NCBI RefSeq assembly: GCF_030813005.1
Contig: NZ_JAUSTU010000001.1
Coordinates: forward strand, 124,001-188,000
Source of the DNA: Robertmurraya andreesenii
Lineage (GTDB): Bacteria; Bacillota; Bacilli; Bacillales; Cytobacillaceae
Direction of reading: 5' to 3'
Length of the DNA: 64,000 bases
In this document: positions 9,320-18,714 of the stretch, in pieces
Layout: each line of letters begins with the position of its first letter
Numbering within the stretch: the first letter of the stretch is position 1
The notes under the pieces: generated by a model
Seen by the model: the letters and a program-made list of their open reading frames with translations, nothing else
Told to the model about the DNA's origin: nothing
Databases searched by the model: none
Made by a program: the position numbers and the translations under genes

Positions 9320-9562
9320 TTATGAAAGGCTTAATGGAACAGATGGCTGCGTTAGCATGCTTTCAGGTTCAATACCCAATTCTGTAGGAGGTGTTCCTGG
9401 TTTTTGTGCCGCAGGAGCCGGCCCTGTAAATCCTCCCGTGTTATATAGATTGGAGACATCCTTAATGACCCCTGCACTTCCAATTTGCAGGACGGATGAG
9501 TTGGATACTGCCCCAACCTTCAAAATATTAATGTGTATCGACTGTTGGACAAAAATATTCAT
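9320..9562 (-). CDS. gerPB: Spore germination protein GerPB
   Basis: An 80-residue GerP protein. The start FVQQSIHINILKVGAVSNSSVLQIGSAG is the GerPB version of the family motif. The second half is Pro/Gly-rich (PAPAAQKPGTPPTELG), as expected of this subunit. AAGGGTG lies upstream of the ATG. Second gene of the operon, 45 bp after gerPA. Confidence 0.92.
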   Translation of the reverse strand: MNIFVQQSIHINILKVGAVSNSSVLQIGSAGVIKDVSNLYNTGGFTGPAPAAQKPGTPPTELGIEPESMLTQPSVPLSLS

Positions 9563-9607
9563 CGTATCACCCTTATATATGACGAATGAATCGTATCGAT
9601 CAACTCA

Positions 9608-9829
9608 TTAAGTGGTAAAAGAAATTGGCTGATCCACACCATCCTGGTCATACGTATTCGTTGAGCTAATATGGTTGTAAACTTCTATCGCATCTCCAGT
9701 GTTAAATGACCCCGCACCTGCGAAGGTTTTAACAGTGGCCATAGGCATGATTTTGTAGACATCCCCGATATTAAATACGGAGCTTGTTCCGATGGAATTG
9801 ACTTGAACGATTCCGACGATGGCAGGCAT
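9608..9829 (-). CDS. gerPA: Spore germination protein GerPA
   Basis: First gene of the gerP operon, 73 residues, starting MPAIVGIVQVNSIGTSSVFNIGD with a later GAGSFNTGD box. It is a coat-localised component that eases germinant access. The ATG at 9829 has AAAAAGGGTG upstream. The promoter described at 9863-9889 lies about 34 bp upstream. Confidence 0.93.
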   Translation of the reverse strand: MPAIVGIVQVNSIGTSSVFNIGDVYKIMPMATVKTFAGAGSFNTGDAIEVYNHISSTNTYDQDGVDQPISFTT

Positions 9830-9862
9830 AATTTGACACCCTTTTTAAAGAGATTCCTTCAT

Positions 9863-9889
9863 TATCGTATGTACGTTCAGGTCAAATGT
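9863..9889 (-). promoter_or_regulatory. Sigma-K-type promoter of the gerP operon
   Basis: On the minus strand the sequence AC - 16 bp - CATACGATA matches the mother-cell sigma-K consensus (AC N16-17 CATANNNTA). The -10 is at 9863-9871 and the -35 AC at 9888-9889. The predicted start near 9856 leaves a leader of about 27 nt before gerPA. B. subtilis gerP is expressed late in the mother cell, which agrees. Confidence 0.75.
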
Positions 9890-10047
9890 GATTAAAACGC
9901 CTATGGAAAGAATTTCCCGATATCTAAAATATGGTTGTTCACAAAATTGTTATGTAACAGGTGGAAAAATGATTTCAAAAATAATACTGGAACATGATAA
10001 AATAAAATTAATTTAGAATTTTTTAAAAATAGTCAGGAGAGATGTTG

Positions 10048-11640
10048 ATGAATGTACCATTAGTGTTGACTCAGTTTTTGGATCGTGCCGTTTCATTATA
10101 TGGGGATAAAGAAGCGATCATTTGTGAGGAAAGAGTATTTACATATAAGGAACTAAATCATCGAGTCAACCGCTTATCACATGGTTTAAGAGGGTTTGGT
10201 GTACAAAAGGGGGATCGAGTCGCCTATTTAGCGCCAAATTCAGTGGAAATGCTTGAGGGTTTTTATGGCGTATTTCAGCTAGGTGGGGTCATGGTCCCAT
10301 TGAATATTCGGCTCAAGCCAGATGATTACTTATTTATTCTAAATCACAGTGAATCAAAGGTATTATTTGTGGATCAGGATTTATATCATTTAATTGCCCC
10401 GATCAAAAATAAATTGGAAACCGTTGAACAGATTGTGATCCATTATAAAAATCCTGAAACGAATGAAATTGGCTATGATGAATGGCTCGGGGAACAGAGT
10501 GAGACAGCTTTTAGCAGAGCTGACGTTGATGAGAATGATGTTTGCAGCCTTCTTTACACGAGTGGGACAACCGGAAATCCGAAGGGGGTCATGTTAACCC
10601 ATCGTAATAACTATTTACATGCGATGAGCTCAATGCATCATCTGCGTGTTTGCGATGAGGATGTCCTCCTGCATGTTCTGCCGATGTTTCATGTGAATGG
10701 CTGGGGCTCTCCTTTTTACTATACAGCAAACGGGGCAACACAAATCTGCTCACGGAAGACGACACCTGCGTTAATATTTGATGCCATTACGAAACACCAA
10801 GTCAGCATTATGCATATGGCTCCAACAGTACTGAACTCTCTTCTACAATATTATGAACAAAATACACCTACCTTTGACCAGTCCATTCGGGTAGTCATTG
10901 CCGGTTCGGCTCCTCCTCCGGCTTTTGTAACAAGAGTGGAACAAGAGTTAGGCTGGGAATTCATTCAAGTCTATGGCATGACAGAGTCAGCTCCTCTAAG
11001 CTTAGTATCTGTCATTCGTTCACAATTAAAGGACCTGCCCATGGACGACCAATATCGTTTGAAAGCAAAGGCAGGGATCTCGATGATTGGTTGTGAGGTC
11101 AAGGTCGTCTCTGAGCAGGGGGATGAAGTCACTCATAATGGAAAAGAAATTGGTGAGGTGATTGTACGAAGTCACGGGGTGATGCTAGGCTACTGGAAGA
11201 ACGAAGAGGCGACGATGGAAGCGATAAGAAATGGCTGGCTTCACACTGGGGATATGGCAACAGTTGATGAACATGGACATATTGATATTGTTGATCGCAA
11301 GAAGGATGTCATTATTAGTGGTGGTGAGAACATTTCATCGATAGAAGTGGAAGGGGTCTTATACGACCATCCAGATGTATTAGAAGCAGCTGTCATTGCG
11401 GTGCCACATGAGAAATGGGGGGAAACCCCGCATGCGTTTATCGTGCTTAGGGAGGGGAGGACTACGACGGAGCAGGAATTGATTACCTTTTCCAGAGAAC
11501 GATTGGCACATTTCAAAGCAATTACTGGTGTGACCTTTGTTAAGGAGCTGCCTAAGACAGCCTCAGGTAAAATTCAAAAGATTGTTCTTCGCAATGACTA
11601 CTGGGAATCTGCAGGAAAGGGCGGAAAATTTGTGAACTAA
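10048..11640 (+). CDS. Long-chain fatty-acid--CoA ligase family protein
   Basis: A 530-residue member of the ANL (acyl-CoA synthetase) superfamily that activates a carboxylic acid with ATP and transfers it to CoA. The P-loop LLYTSGTTGNPKGV is near residue 175, YGMTESAPL near 310, LHTGDMATVDEHGHIDIVDRKKD near 405, and the C-terminal catalytic lysine in PKTASGKIQK near 510. The acyl chain cannot be predicted. AGGAG at 10036-10040 is too close to the ATG at 10042 and well placed for the ATG at 10048. It is a single gene, followed by a hairpin. Confidence 0.88.
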   Translation: MNVPLVLTQFLDRAVSLYGDKEAIICEERVFTYKELNHRVNRLSHGLRGFGVQKGDRVAYLAPNSVEMLEGFYGVFQLGGVMVPLNIRLKPDDYLFILNHSESKVLFVDQDLYHLIAPIKNKLETVEQIVIHYKNPETNEIGYDEWLGEQSETAFSRADVDENDVCSLLYTSGTTGNPKGVMLTHRNNYLHAMSSMHHLRVCDEDVLLHVLPMFHVNGWGSPFYYTANGATQICSRKTTPALIFDAITKHQVSIMHMAPTVLNSLLQYYEQNTPTFDQSIRVVIAGSAPPPAFVTRVEQELGWEFIQVYGMTESAPLSLVSVIRSQLKDLPMDDQYRLKAKAGISMIGCEVKVVSEQGDEVTHNGKEIGEVIVRSHGVMLGYWKNEEATMEAIRNGWLHTGDMATVDEHGHIDIVDRKKDVIISGGENISSIEVEGVLYDHPDVLEAAVIAVPHEKWGETPHAFIVLREGRTTTEQELITFSRERLAHFKAITGVTFVKELPKTASGKIQKIVLRNDYWESAGKGGKFVN

Positions 11641-11709
11641 GGGCTTAAGGATATTCCATGACCACCATCCGTGCGAAAATAGAAATAATTGAATCGGTTA
11701 TATCGGCCA

Positions 11710-11740
11710 AATGCGAAATGCGTTTGGTCTTTCTTTTTGA
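11710..11740 (+). terminator. Hairpin with T-run after the acyl-CoA ligase
   Basis: CCAAATGC and GCGTTTGG pair (one G-T) around a GAAAT loop and are followed by TCTTTCTTTTT. Approximate limits. Confidence 0.6.
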
Positions 11741-11875
11741 CTGAGTGATATGTATTCAGGACTTCAGTGCCGAAGACTCCCGCAGAAGGCTTTGTTTAAT
11801 AATTGCCACGATATCAACCTTCCGTCTATAATCTGTAATACAGGCTAGTAATCTACGAAAGGAGCTCGCCTATTA

Positions 11876-13045
11876 ATGAATTCTTTTGGAAAAAATCGAA
11901 TCATCTCCTTAGATATGATGAGAGGGTTTGCGATACTTGGAATTTTTCTTGTGAACATGCTCTCCTTTCATTCTCCCATTCTGTATATAGATCCATTGTC
12001 TTGGTGGGAAAATCCGTTGGATAAAGTCATCTATTCAGTAATTGATGTGGTTGCACAGGGGAGCTTTTACCCGCTTTTTTCATTGCTGTTTGGCTACGGC
12101 TTAGTTCTGCTTCACCAAACAACAACGAAGAGAGGAGAATCCTTTTACCTCATTGCATCGAGGCGACTAGCCATGCTGCTAGCCATTGGGATGATTCATG
12201 CAGTCTTTATTTGGCATGGAGATATCTTAATCAATTATGCTTTATTAGGCTTTCTGTTTCTCCTTTTTTTGAGGCTTTCTGGTAAAACCATGCTCATTAC
12301 TGGAGGGCTTCTATGGTTGATTCCGAATATTGTTCTATCACTGTTATTCTTCGCTCTCACACTCCTCGTGCCAGGTGAGGAAATGTCAATCTATGATCCA
12401 GTGATGGCCAAGCAGTCGGTGGAAATCTATCAGCAAGGAAGCTATATGGAGATTTTGAAGCAACGACTAACGGATTGGTATGCTGTCAACAATCTCGACA
12501 ATTCCTTTCTGATGCTCTTTTCGATCTTTCCATTTTTCTTAATAGGTGGAGGGATGGCCAAGCTGCGCTGGTTTGAGAGAGTGAAAGAATTAAGAAAGTC
12601 GATGTTAACGGCCTTTTCGCTTTTTTTCACCCTTGGGCTTCTGATAAAAATTAGCCCATACGTGATTGGTCATCATCTCGCATTTGAATATATCCAGGAT
12701 TCCTTCGGGGGACCCATGCTCGCTTTCGCTTTTGCCTTTGGGGTAGCCCTGTGGGCTGAGAAGTCCCCAGATAACAAGCTATTAGGGGCCTTAGCGCCAG
12801 TTGGCAAAACATCTATAAGTAACTATCTGCTGCAATCGGTAGTTTCCGTTTTGTTATTTTATGCCTTTGGATTTGGGCTCTACAACAAGGTGTCTGTATT
12901 AACTGGAACGGTATTCGTATTCATCATTTATGGGTTACAAATCCTATTAAGCTCATATTGGCTAAAGCACCATCCTTATGGTCCTGTTGAGTGGGTTTGG
13001 AGGAGCGTTACATACAATCACAAACAGCCTTGGAAGAGAGAATAA
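11876..13045 (+). CDS. DUF418-type multi-pass membrane protein
   Basis: A 389-residue integral membrane protein with about eight to ten hydrophobic segments. The N terminus RIISLDMMRGFAILGIFLVNM is the typical start of the DUF418/YeiB family (membrane acyltransferase-like), and the C-terminal block GKTSISNYLLQSVVSVLLFY and GPVEWVWRSVTY is the DUF418 signature. The biological role is unknown. AAAGGAG at 11858-11864 supports the ATG. It stands alone between the acyl-CoA ligase and yisL. Confidence 0.85.
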   Translation: MNSFGKNRIISLDMMRGFAILGIFLVNMLSFHSPILYIDPLSWWENPLDKVIYSVIDVVAQGSFYPLFSLLFGYGLVLLHQTTTKRGESFYLIASRRLAMLLAIGMIHAVFIWHGDILINYALLGFLFLLFLRLSGKTMLITGGLLWLIPNIVLSLLFFALTLLVPGEEMSIYDPVMAKQSVEIYQQGSYMEILKQRLTDWYAVNNLDNSFLMLFSIFPFFLIGGGMAKLRWFERVKELRKSMLTAFSLFFTLGLLIKISPYVIGHHLAFEYIQDSFGGPMLAFAFAFGVALWAEKSPDNKLLGALAPVGKTSISNYLLQSVVSVLLFYAFGFGLYNKVSVLTGTVFVFIIYGLQILLSSYWLKHHPYGPVEWVWRSVTYNHKQPWKRE

Positions 13046-13146
13046 TAGGTAATTGACTTATCTACTGTTCTAAACAAGCTAATGTTTGGGGATTAGTACT
13101 AACATATGGTAAGATAGTCAAGAGATATGATGAGGAGGAAAAAAGG

Positions 13147-13512
13147 ATGACTGCGTCAACACATCTACATATTACAACATGGGTGATCACGCTGATCCTG
13201 TTTTTTGTAGCAGTAGGGTTACAAAAAAGCGGGAATTTGAAGGCTCAAAAAATTGTACATATGATTTTGCGTTTATTTTATTTACTAACCTTTGCAACAG
13301 GAGGAATGCTTGTTCATTTAATGTTCTCTTCCTACCCAGTTCAGTATGTCTTGAAAGTGATATTTGGAATCCTAGTGATTGGTTTTATGGAAATGGTACT
13401 AGCTCGAATGAAAAAGGAAAAGAAATCCTCAATCATATGGATTCTATTTATTGTCTCTTTAGTCATCGTTCTTTATCTAGGATTTTATCTTCCATTAGGA
13501 TTTAGAATTTAG
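13147..13512 (+). CDS. yisL: YisL family membrane protein
   Basis: A 121-residue protein with four predicted transmembrane helices. The N-terminal HLHITTWVITLILFFVAVGL and the middle segment KIVHMILRLFYLLT match the YisL (DUF1516) family. Function is unknown. GAGGAGGAAAAAAGG precedes the ATG. Position downstream of gerP agrees with the B. subtilis order from memory. A strong terminator follows at 13561-13600. Confidence 0.88.
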   Translation: MTASTHLHITTWVITLILFFVAVGLQKSGNLKAQKIVHMILRLFYLLTFATGGMLVHLMFSSYPVQYVLKVIFGILVIGFMEMVLARMKKEKKSSIIWILFIVSLVIVLYLGFYLPLGFRI

Positions 13513-13560
13513 TGTTTGGGAAGAGGGTTTCATAATAAGTTGAAAAATCGACAATATATG

Positions 13561-13600
13561 AAAAAAGCTGCCGAAAAAGGTAGCTTTTTCTTTTTTTTAA
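13561..13600 (+). terminator. Terminator after yisL
   Basis: AAAAAAGCTGCC pairs with GGTAGCTTTTT (one G-T) around GAAAAA, followed by a run of eight Ts. Confidence 0.8.
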
Positions 13601-13693
13601 TTTATCCCTGCTCGTAAATGTGTTATTTTAGAATTAACTATTAAAAGCCGATTTTATTCAAGAATTACGAATTAAACCTCTCAGGTGGTTACG

Positions 13694-16606
13694 ATGATAA
13701 AGACAATTTCTTATGTATACGAAAATACAGATGACCTTCTTCATTTTATAGAAGAGAACGACCTATGTGAATATCCCAATATATTAATTCAAGTTTTTTC
13801 CGGAGTTTTGGATCGAAACGTTCTTCATTCTATTCAAAGCAGTATTAAGAATTCACTTCCATTGGCTCAAGTAATCGGGTGCTCTGCTTTTGGCGGGATC
13901 CATAATGGACAGATTACTAGTGATGAAATCGGGATCACTTTTACCATTTTTGAAAAAACTGAAATCAAATCAGGCCTGTTTCAACTTGAAGACTATGCTG
14001 ATGGCCATGATTTGGGAAAAAATATTGTTTCGAGCTTATGTGACTTTGATACAAAAGCCCTAATTCTGTTTACAACGAATTATGGAATTGACGTTCAGGC
14101 GCTGCTTGATAGCATCTATGAAGAGAATCCAGAGATTGTCCTTGCAGGGGGAGTCGCCGGTGGAGATGACATCTTTAGGGATGGACTTGTATTCAATCAG
14201 GAGAAAATCTCTAATCAAGGAGTTATGGCTGTTGCCCTTACAAGCTCTCAATTAAGAGTGAGAGCATTTTCTAACTATAAGCATCAGGAGGTTGGGAAGA
14301 CCTTTACGATTACAAAGGCTAAGGGAACGGCAATATACTCGATCGACCACAAGAAGCCTATTCAATTGCTAGAAGCATATCTTGGTCAAGACTTTATTAG
14401 CAATCTGCAACAGATGAGAGCAGAATTTCCATTTATTTATGAATCACAAGCAAAGCGTACATCCATTCGGATCAATAAACTCTTAGATAACGGGGCAATT
14501 GAGGTCAGTCACAACGTGGATGAGGGCGATAGCATTGTATTCGCCTATGCACAACTGCGAACCATTATAGATAATAGTTTAAGGGAAATGAAAAGGCTCT
14601 CCAAACTAAATATGGAGACCATCTTTGTCTATAATTGTGTGGTAAGAAAGAATTTGCTGCATGATTTTGCTGACAAAGAGGTCGAAATGCTAGAATCGGT
14701 TGCACCAACTAATGGCTTCTTTTTAAATGGGGAGATTTCATCTGGAGCAGGCAGACGGCCAGAAATTGTCGGTAATTCTTTATCTTATTTAGCCCTATCG
14801 GAAAATCAGCAGACACAGTCAAAAGGAAAACAAAATTTCCAATATAAGATTCCAGAGAAATTACAAACGATTATTGCGTTAACTCATTTGATGAAGGCTT
14901 CACAGGAAGATATTCATATTTTGAACAACAATATCCAAATTTCGGAACAATATTATCGTTCTTTGTTTGATAATAACACAGATATTGTTTATTCAACCGA
15001 TCTCCAGGGGAATTTTACAAGCGTAAATCCCGCTTTTTTAAGAATGTTTGGGTATAAGAAAGAGGAGTTAATTGGGAAGTCCGCTTTAAAATATGTCAAT
15101 CAAGATGACTTAGCGAGAGTTCGAATGCATTTTTTTCGGGCCATAAAAGGAAAAGAGCAGTATTATACCATTGAACTTTTATCAAAAACTGGAGAGAAGA
15201 ATATATTTCAACTAAAAAATATTCCCATTACCGTGAATGGAGAATGTGTTGGAATTTATGGAATTGGTCGGAATATTACAGAACAAAAAATGATAGAAGA
15301 TCGTATGATTCAGCTTGCCTATTTTGATCAAGATACGGGTCTACCCAATCGGATTAAATTTACGGAAATACTAGGGCAGCAACTGGCGAGGGCAAAGAAG
15401 AAAAAAAGAATACTTGCGGTCATGGTGATTGATATGGACCGCTTCAAAATTATCAACGATAGCTTAGGTCATGAGGCAGGAGACGAGATCCTGAGGGAAA
15501 TAAGTGAGCGAATTCAACAGGCGCTTCCAACGGGCTCCTATTTAGGTCGGTTCAGTGGAGATAAATTCAATCTAGTTCTTTCCAAGAATGTGGATGTCGA
15601 AGAAGTTGTAAAGATTGCAAAATCAATTTTGCGCCAAGTGTCCACTCCAATTATTCATTCAGGACAGGAGTTTTATGTGACGGCTAGCATTGGCGTCAGC
15701 TTTTACCCAAATGATGGGAAGGACGAAATTTCGTTATTGAAAAATGCGGATATTGCGATGAATCGTTCAAAGTATCCAGGTGGAGATCGTATCACCCTGT
15801 ATTCAAATGAGATGAATGAGGAAGCAATGAAGAGACTGGAGCTTGAAAGCTATTTGAGAAAGGCTTTGCAAAAGGAAGAATTCTTTATTTGCTACCAACC
15901 TCTCATTGATTTGAATACTGGCAAGGTGTTTGGAAGTGAAGCGTTAATTCGTTGGAATCATCCAAGGCTGGGGCTTGTTTCACCTGGAGATTTTATTCCT
16001 TTAGCCGAGGAAACGGGATTGATTGAGGAAATCGGGAGCTGGGTGCTGCGAACGGCTTGTAAGCAAAACAAGAAATGGCAACAAATGGGCTTGAAGGATT
16101 TAAGTGTTTCCGTGAATGTCTCCGCCAATCAGTTTGGACAAGCCAAATTTGTGAAGGAAGTGAAAAGGGCTTTAAAGGAATCGGGAATGGCTCCTGAATT
16201 CCTGACGCTCGAATTAACGGAAAGCACCATGCTCCGAAATATTGACCATAGCATCGAGGTTATGAGAGCTCTACAAAAATTAGGAGTGCGAGTTTCTATC
16301 GATGATTTTGGTACCGGTTATTCTTCCTTAAGTTATCTTAAGGATTTACCAATTAACACGTTAAAAATTGACCGGACCTTTATCAATAATTTGCATCTTG
16401 ACACGACGGATATTGCCATTGTAAAAGCAATTATCACCATGGGACATGGTCTATCCATGAAGGTCGTAGCGGAAGGGGTCGAGACAGAGGCGCAAATTGA
16501 GCTTTTGAAGGAGTTAAAATGTCACTATGCTCAGGGCTTCTACCTCCATCGTCCTCTTACAACGGATGATTTTGAGAAAGCCATGTTTACCGAAAAATAT
16601 GCCTAA
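13694..16606 (+). CDS. FIST - PAS - degenerate GGDEF - EAL signalling protein
   Basis: A 970-residue cytosolic protein with no membrane segment. Domain order: FIST N (about 20-200) and FIST C (210-370), a small-ligand sensor pair; a short coiled linker; PAS (about 420-530, YRSLFDNNTDIVYSTDLQGNF); GGDEF (535-700); EAL (715-965). The GGDEF signature reads SGDKF (about 621-625), so cyclase activity is unlikely. The EAL site looks complete: EAL near 749, NVSAN, ELTES, DDFGTGYS near 870, LKID and AEGVE. The protein should therefore hydrolyse cyclic di-GMP under control of its sensors. AGGTGG supports ATG 13694 rather than the upstream GTG at 13685. It is followed by a terminator. Confidence 0.9.
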   Translation: MIKTISYVYENTDDLLHFIEENDLCEYPNILIQVFSGVLDRNVLHSIQSSIKNSLPLAQVIGCSAFGGIHNGQITSDEIGITFTIFEKTEIKSGLFQLEDYADGHDLGKNIVSSLCDFDTKALILFTTNYGIDVQALLDSIYEENPEIVLAGGVAGGDDIFRDGLVFNQEKISNQGVMAVALTSSQLRVRAFSNYKHQEVGKTFTITKAKGTAIYSIDHKKPIQLLEAYLGQDFISNLQQMRAEFPFIYESQAKRTSIRINKLLDNGAIEVSHNVDEGDSIVFAYAQLRTIIDNSLREMKRLSKLNMETIFVYNCVVRKNLLHDFADKEVEMLESVAPTNGFFLNGEISSGAGRRPEIVGNSLSYLALSENQQTQSKGKQNFQYKIPEKLQTIIALTHLMKASQEDIHILNNNIQISEQYYRSLFDNNTDIVYSTDLQGNFTSVNPAFLRMFGYKKEELIGKSALKYVNQDDLARVRMHFFRAIKGKEQYYTIELLSKTGEKNIFQLKNIPITVNGECVGIYGIGRNITEQKMIEDRMIQLAYFDQDTGLPNRIKFTEILGQQLARAKKKKRILAVMVIDMDRFKIINDSLGHEAGDEILREISERIQQALPTGSYLGRFSGDKFNLVLSKNVDVEEVVKIAKSILRQVSTPIIHSGQEFYVTASIGVSFYPNDGKDEISLLKNADIAMNRSKYPGGDRITLYSNEMNEEAMKRLELESYLRKALQKEEFFICYQPLIDLNTGKVFGSEALIRWNHPRLGLVSPGDFIPLAEETGLIEEIGSWVLRTACKQNKKWQQMGLKDLSVSVNVSANQFGQAKFVKEVKRALKESGMAPEFLTLELTESTMLRNIDHSIEVMRALQKLGVRVSIDDFGTGYSSLSYLKDLPINTLKIDRTFINNLHLDTTDIAIVKAIITMGHGLSMKVVAEGVETEAQIELLKELKCHYAQGFYLHRPLTTDDFEKAMFTEKYA

Positions 16607-16610
16607 CAAC

Positions 16611-16640
16611 AAAAAGTCTGCCATGATTGGCAGGCTTTTT
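16611..16640 (+). terminator. Terminator after the FIST/EAL gene
   Basis: AAAAAGTCTGCC pairs with GGCAGGCTTTTT (one G-T), with a 6-nt loop and terminal T-run. Confidence 0.8.
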
Positions 16641-16804
16641 ATGTGGGAATGATTAATGGACACTGGTATGCCGGAATGAGTCTTGCACTTTAACGGAGGA
16701 CTCCACGGTGAAGCCTATCGTTTTATAGGAAAATCCATTATTGACCAACTGCATCTAGCTCTGATACGGTATTCTTATCAAATTATCGATAGGGTGAATG
16801 TTAC

Positions 16805-17914
16805 TTGCTTCCATTTTATGTTCGGACTATCCTGTTTATTTCCATCTGGGTCCTTGTTTTTCTTTCACAGGTGACACAAAGTGGTGCTCTATTAATATTT
16901 TTCTGTGCCTTTTCTTTAGCCATTTATTTTTTTATTCCTATTTTTAAGAGGAAGCTAATTCCTATTGTTTTCTTGGAAGCAATCACTCTGCTTTATTGTT
17001 TCCTTTTCGAAGAGCATTTGACTGCCATGTTTCTTTTGCTCATTTTATTATATTGTTTCGATTCTACCTTTTATCTGAAACCATTCAGCTACCGAATCAA
17101 GCTTATTCCAATATCTTTTATTCTTCTCATGTATCTCTTTTTTGTTCAAAATTTGCCATACATAGATGCCTTTAATTATGCTATTCTCATCCTTCTGCTC
17201 TTGCTCGTTCTCTTGGTTTGCAATGCTTTATATTATCGTTCCTCTGAACAGAAGAATCTCTATGAAGAGCTATTGGATGAGTATCGTAAGATTAAAAGAA
17301 GTGTGTTAAGGAATGAGAAGGCTACAAGAATAGAGGAGCGAGCCCGTATCGCTAGAGAAATGCATGATTCAGTAGGACATAAATTAACAGCACTTAGTAT
17401 GCAAATTGAAATGCTACTCATGAAGGAAGAAAATGAAATGCTTCGGTCTATGAAGAACACGGTCAATGAAAGCCTAGAAGAAACGAGAAAAGCAGTGCGA
17501 TCCTTAACGATGGAGGATTTTGAAGGAATTTCCTCCGTCATTCAATTGATCAGGAAGCTCGAATCTGAAAGCCAGCTGCGCATTCATTTTACGACCAAGC
17601 AGGGGACGTTAAGCCTGGGACTATCCAATCAAACAAATATTGTTCTCTACCGTGTTCTCCAGGAATCCTTAACAAATGCGATGAAGTATGGAAGCTCACG
17701 TGAAGTTTATGTCACACTAGGGGTTTCTTCTATTGGACAGCTAACCTTTGAAATTAAGAATAAATTTGATAGCACAAGGCCTGTTCATGAAGGATTCGGT
17801 TTACGAAATATGAGAAAAAGAGTGGAGGAAATTGGAGGCAGTCTTTCAATCTACCAACTAGAAGGATTTTTTATATTGGAAGGGGTTATTCCCGTCGAGG
17901 AGGAAAAGAGTTGA
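16805..17914 (+). CDS. Sensor histidine kinase, NarL/LnrJ type
   Basis: A 369-residue membrane kinase. Roughly five hydrophobic segments fill residues 1-145, then a short linker and a HisKA_3 dimerisation domain with phospho-acceptor His near 187 in REMHDSVGHKL. The HATPase domain has the N box ESLTNAMKYG and the G box GFGLRNMRKRVE near the end. The start is TTG at 16805 with AGGGTG eight bases upstream; no ATG is in a sensible place. It overlaps the response regulator by 4 bp. With the three ABC genes downstream the order equals B. subtilis lnrJKLMN, so it probably senses a membrane-active compound. Orthology is inferred from layout. Confidence 0.85.
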   Translation: MLPFYVRTILFISIWVLVFLSQVTQSGALLIFFCAFSLAIYFFIPIFKRKLIPIVFLEAITLLYCFLFEEHLTAMFLLLILLYCFDSTFYLKPFSYRIKLIPISFILLMYLFFVQNLPYIDAFNYAILILLLLLVLLVCNALYYRSSEQKNLYEELLDEYRKIKRSVLRNEKATRIEERARIAREMHDSVGHKLTALSMQIEMLLMKEENEMLRSMKNTVNESLEETRKAVRSLTMEDFEGISSVIQLIRKLESESQLRIHFTTKQGTLSLGLSNQTNIVLYRVLQESLTNAMKYGSSREVYVTLGVSSIGQLTFEIKNKFDSTRPVHEGFGLRNMRKRVEEIGGSLSIYQLEGFFILEGVIPVEEEKS

Positions 17915-18543
17915 TTCATGTCTTAATTGTGGAGGATCAAGGTATTGTTAGACAAGGTCTAAAAATGATTGTCGAACAGAATTCAGAAATAAAGGTAGTG
18001 GGTGAGGCGGAAAATGGACTAGATGCTATTAAGTTCCTGGAATCACATATGGTCGATGTCGTGCTGATGGATATTCGCATGCCGATCATGAATGGAATTG
18101 AAGCGTCTCATAAAATGAAGGAACGGTGGCCCCAAATCAAAATTCTCATTCTTACTACCTTTAATGATGAGGAATACGCCCTTCAAGCATTAAGAGAAGG
18201 GGTAAATGGGTTTCTCTTAAAAACATCTGATGGGCCAAAGCTGATTAATGCGATTAAGAGCTGCCTTGACGGTGGAATGTCACTGCATGAACAAGTAGCG
18301 GCTAAGGTCATGCCGAGATTGCTGGAAAAATCAATGGAAGAAAAGGTAGAGCTAGATTTAACGCCAAGAGAGTTAGAGATTTTGAGAAGGGTTGGCCGTG
18401 GCCATACAAACAAGGAAATTGCGAGTGAGCTATATTTATCGATTGGTACGGTAAAAAATCATATCACACAAATCCTACATAAGCTTGATTTAAGGGATCG
18501 AACGCAATTGGCTATTTTTGCGGTGAAAAATGATTTAATTTAA
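17911..18543 (+). CDS. Response regulator, NarL/LuxR family (LnrK-like)
   Basis: A 210-residue transcription factor with an N-terminal receiver: acidic pair VEDQ near residue 8, phospho-acceptor Asp in VLMDIRMP near 54, the Thr of ILTTFNDEEYA, and the Lys of LLKTSDGP. A C-terminal LuxR-type helix-turn-helix follows (LTPRELEILRRVGRGHTNKEIA and VKNHI). The start is TTG at 17911 behind GAGGAGGAAAAGAG, overlapping the kinase stop. It probably activates the ABC operon downstream, whose promoter region carries a 7-bp inverted repeat. Confidence 0.9.
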   Translation: MIHVLIVEDQGIVRQGLKMIVEQNSEIKVVGEAENGLDAIKFLESHMVDVVLMDIRMPIMNGIEASHKMKERWPQIKILILTTFNDEEYALQALREGVNGFLLKTSDGPKLINAIKSCLDGGMSLHEQVAAKVMPRLLEKSMEEKVELDLTPRELEILRRVGRGHTNKEIASELYLSIGTVKNHITQILHKLDLRDRTQLAIFAVKNDLI

Positions 18544-18554
18544 TACGAGAGAAC

Positions 18555-18585
18555 GGTTATGTCTTTGGGCATAGCCTTTTTCAAT
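18555..18585 (+). terminator. Hairpin after the response regulator gene
   Basis: GGTTATG and CATAGCC pair (one G-T) and lead into a TTTTT run. It separates the two-component genes from the ABC operon. Confidence 0.55.
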
Positions 18586-18616
18586 ATGGGTGGAAAAAAT
18601 CCCCCTTCTGATAATT

Positions 18617-18634
18617 CCATGACGGAGGTCATGG
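18617..18634. promoter_or_regulatory. Candidate operator of the response regulator
   Basis: CCATGAC - GGAG - GTCATGG is a perfect 7-bp inverted repeat about 75 bp upstream of the ABC operon start site predicted from TATAAT at 18688-18693. That -10 has no good -35 (GTCAAA at the right distance), as expected for an activated promoter. Linking the repeat to the regulator is inference. Confidence 0.5.
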
Positions 18635-18687
18635 GTGACATCGCTATTTTGTGACTACGGATAGGTCAAAAATATTGGCTTCACTCC

Positions 18688-18693
18688 TATAAT
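18688..18693 (+). promoter_or_regulatory. -10 element of the ABC exporter operon
   Basis: A perfect TATAAT lies 21 bp before the ATG at 18715. The leader would be very short, with AAGGAGGG almost at the 5' end of the RNA. Confidence 0.5.
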
Positions 18694-18714
18694 GAGGGCA
18701 AGGAGGGAATAAGA

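Noticed and set aside
7854..9611. Plus-strand open frames across the gerP operon
   Set aside because: They lie opposite GerP coding sequence with family motifs; no independent support.
16683..16804. Short open frame before the histidine kinase
   Set aside because: No convincing start signal and it overlaps the kinase start in another frame; sequence is not protein-like.
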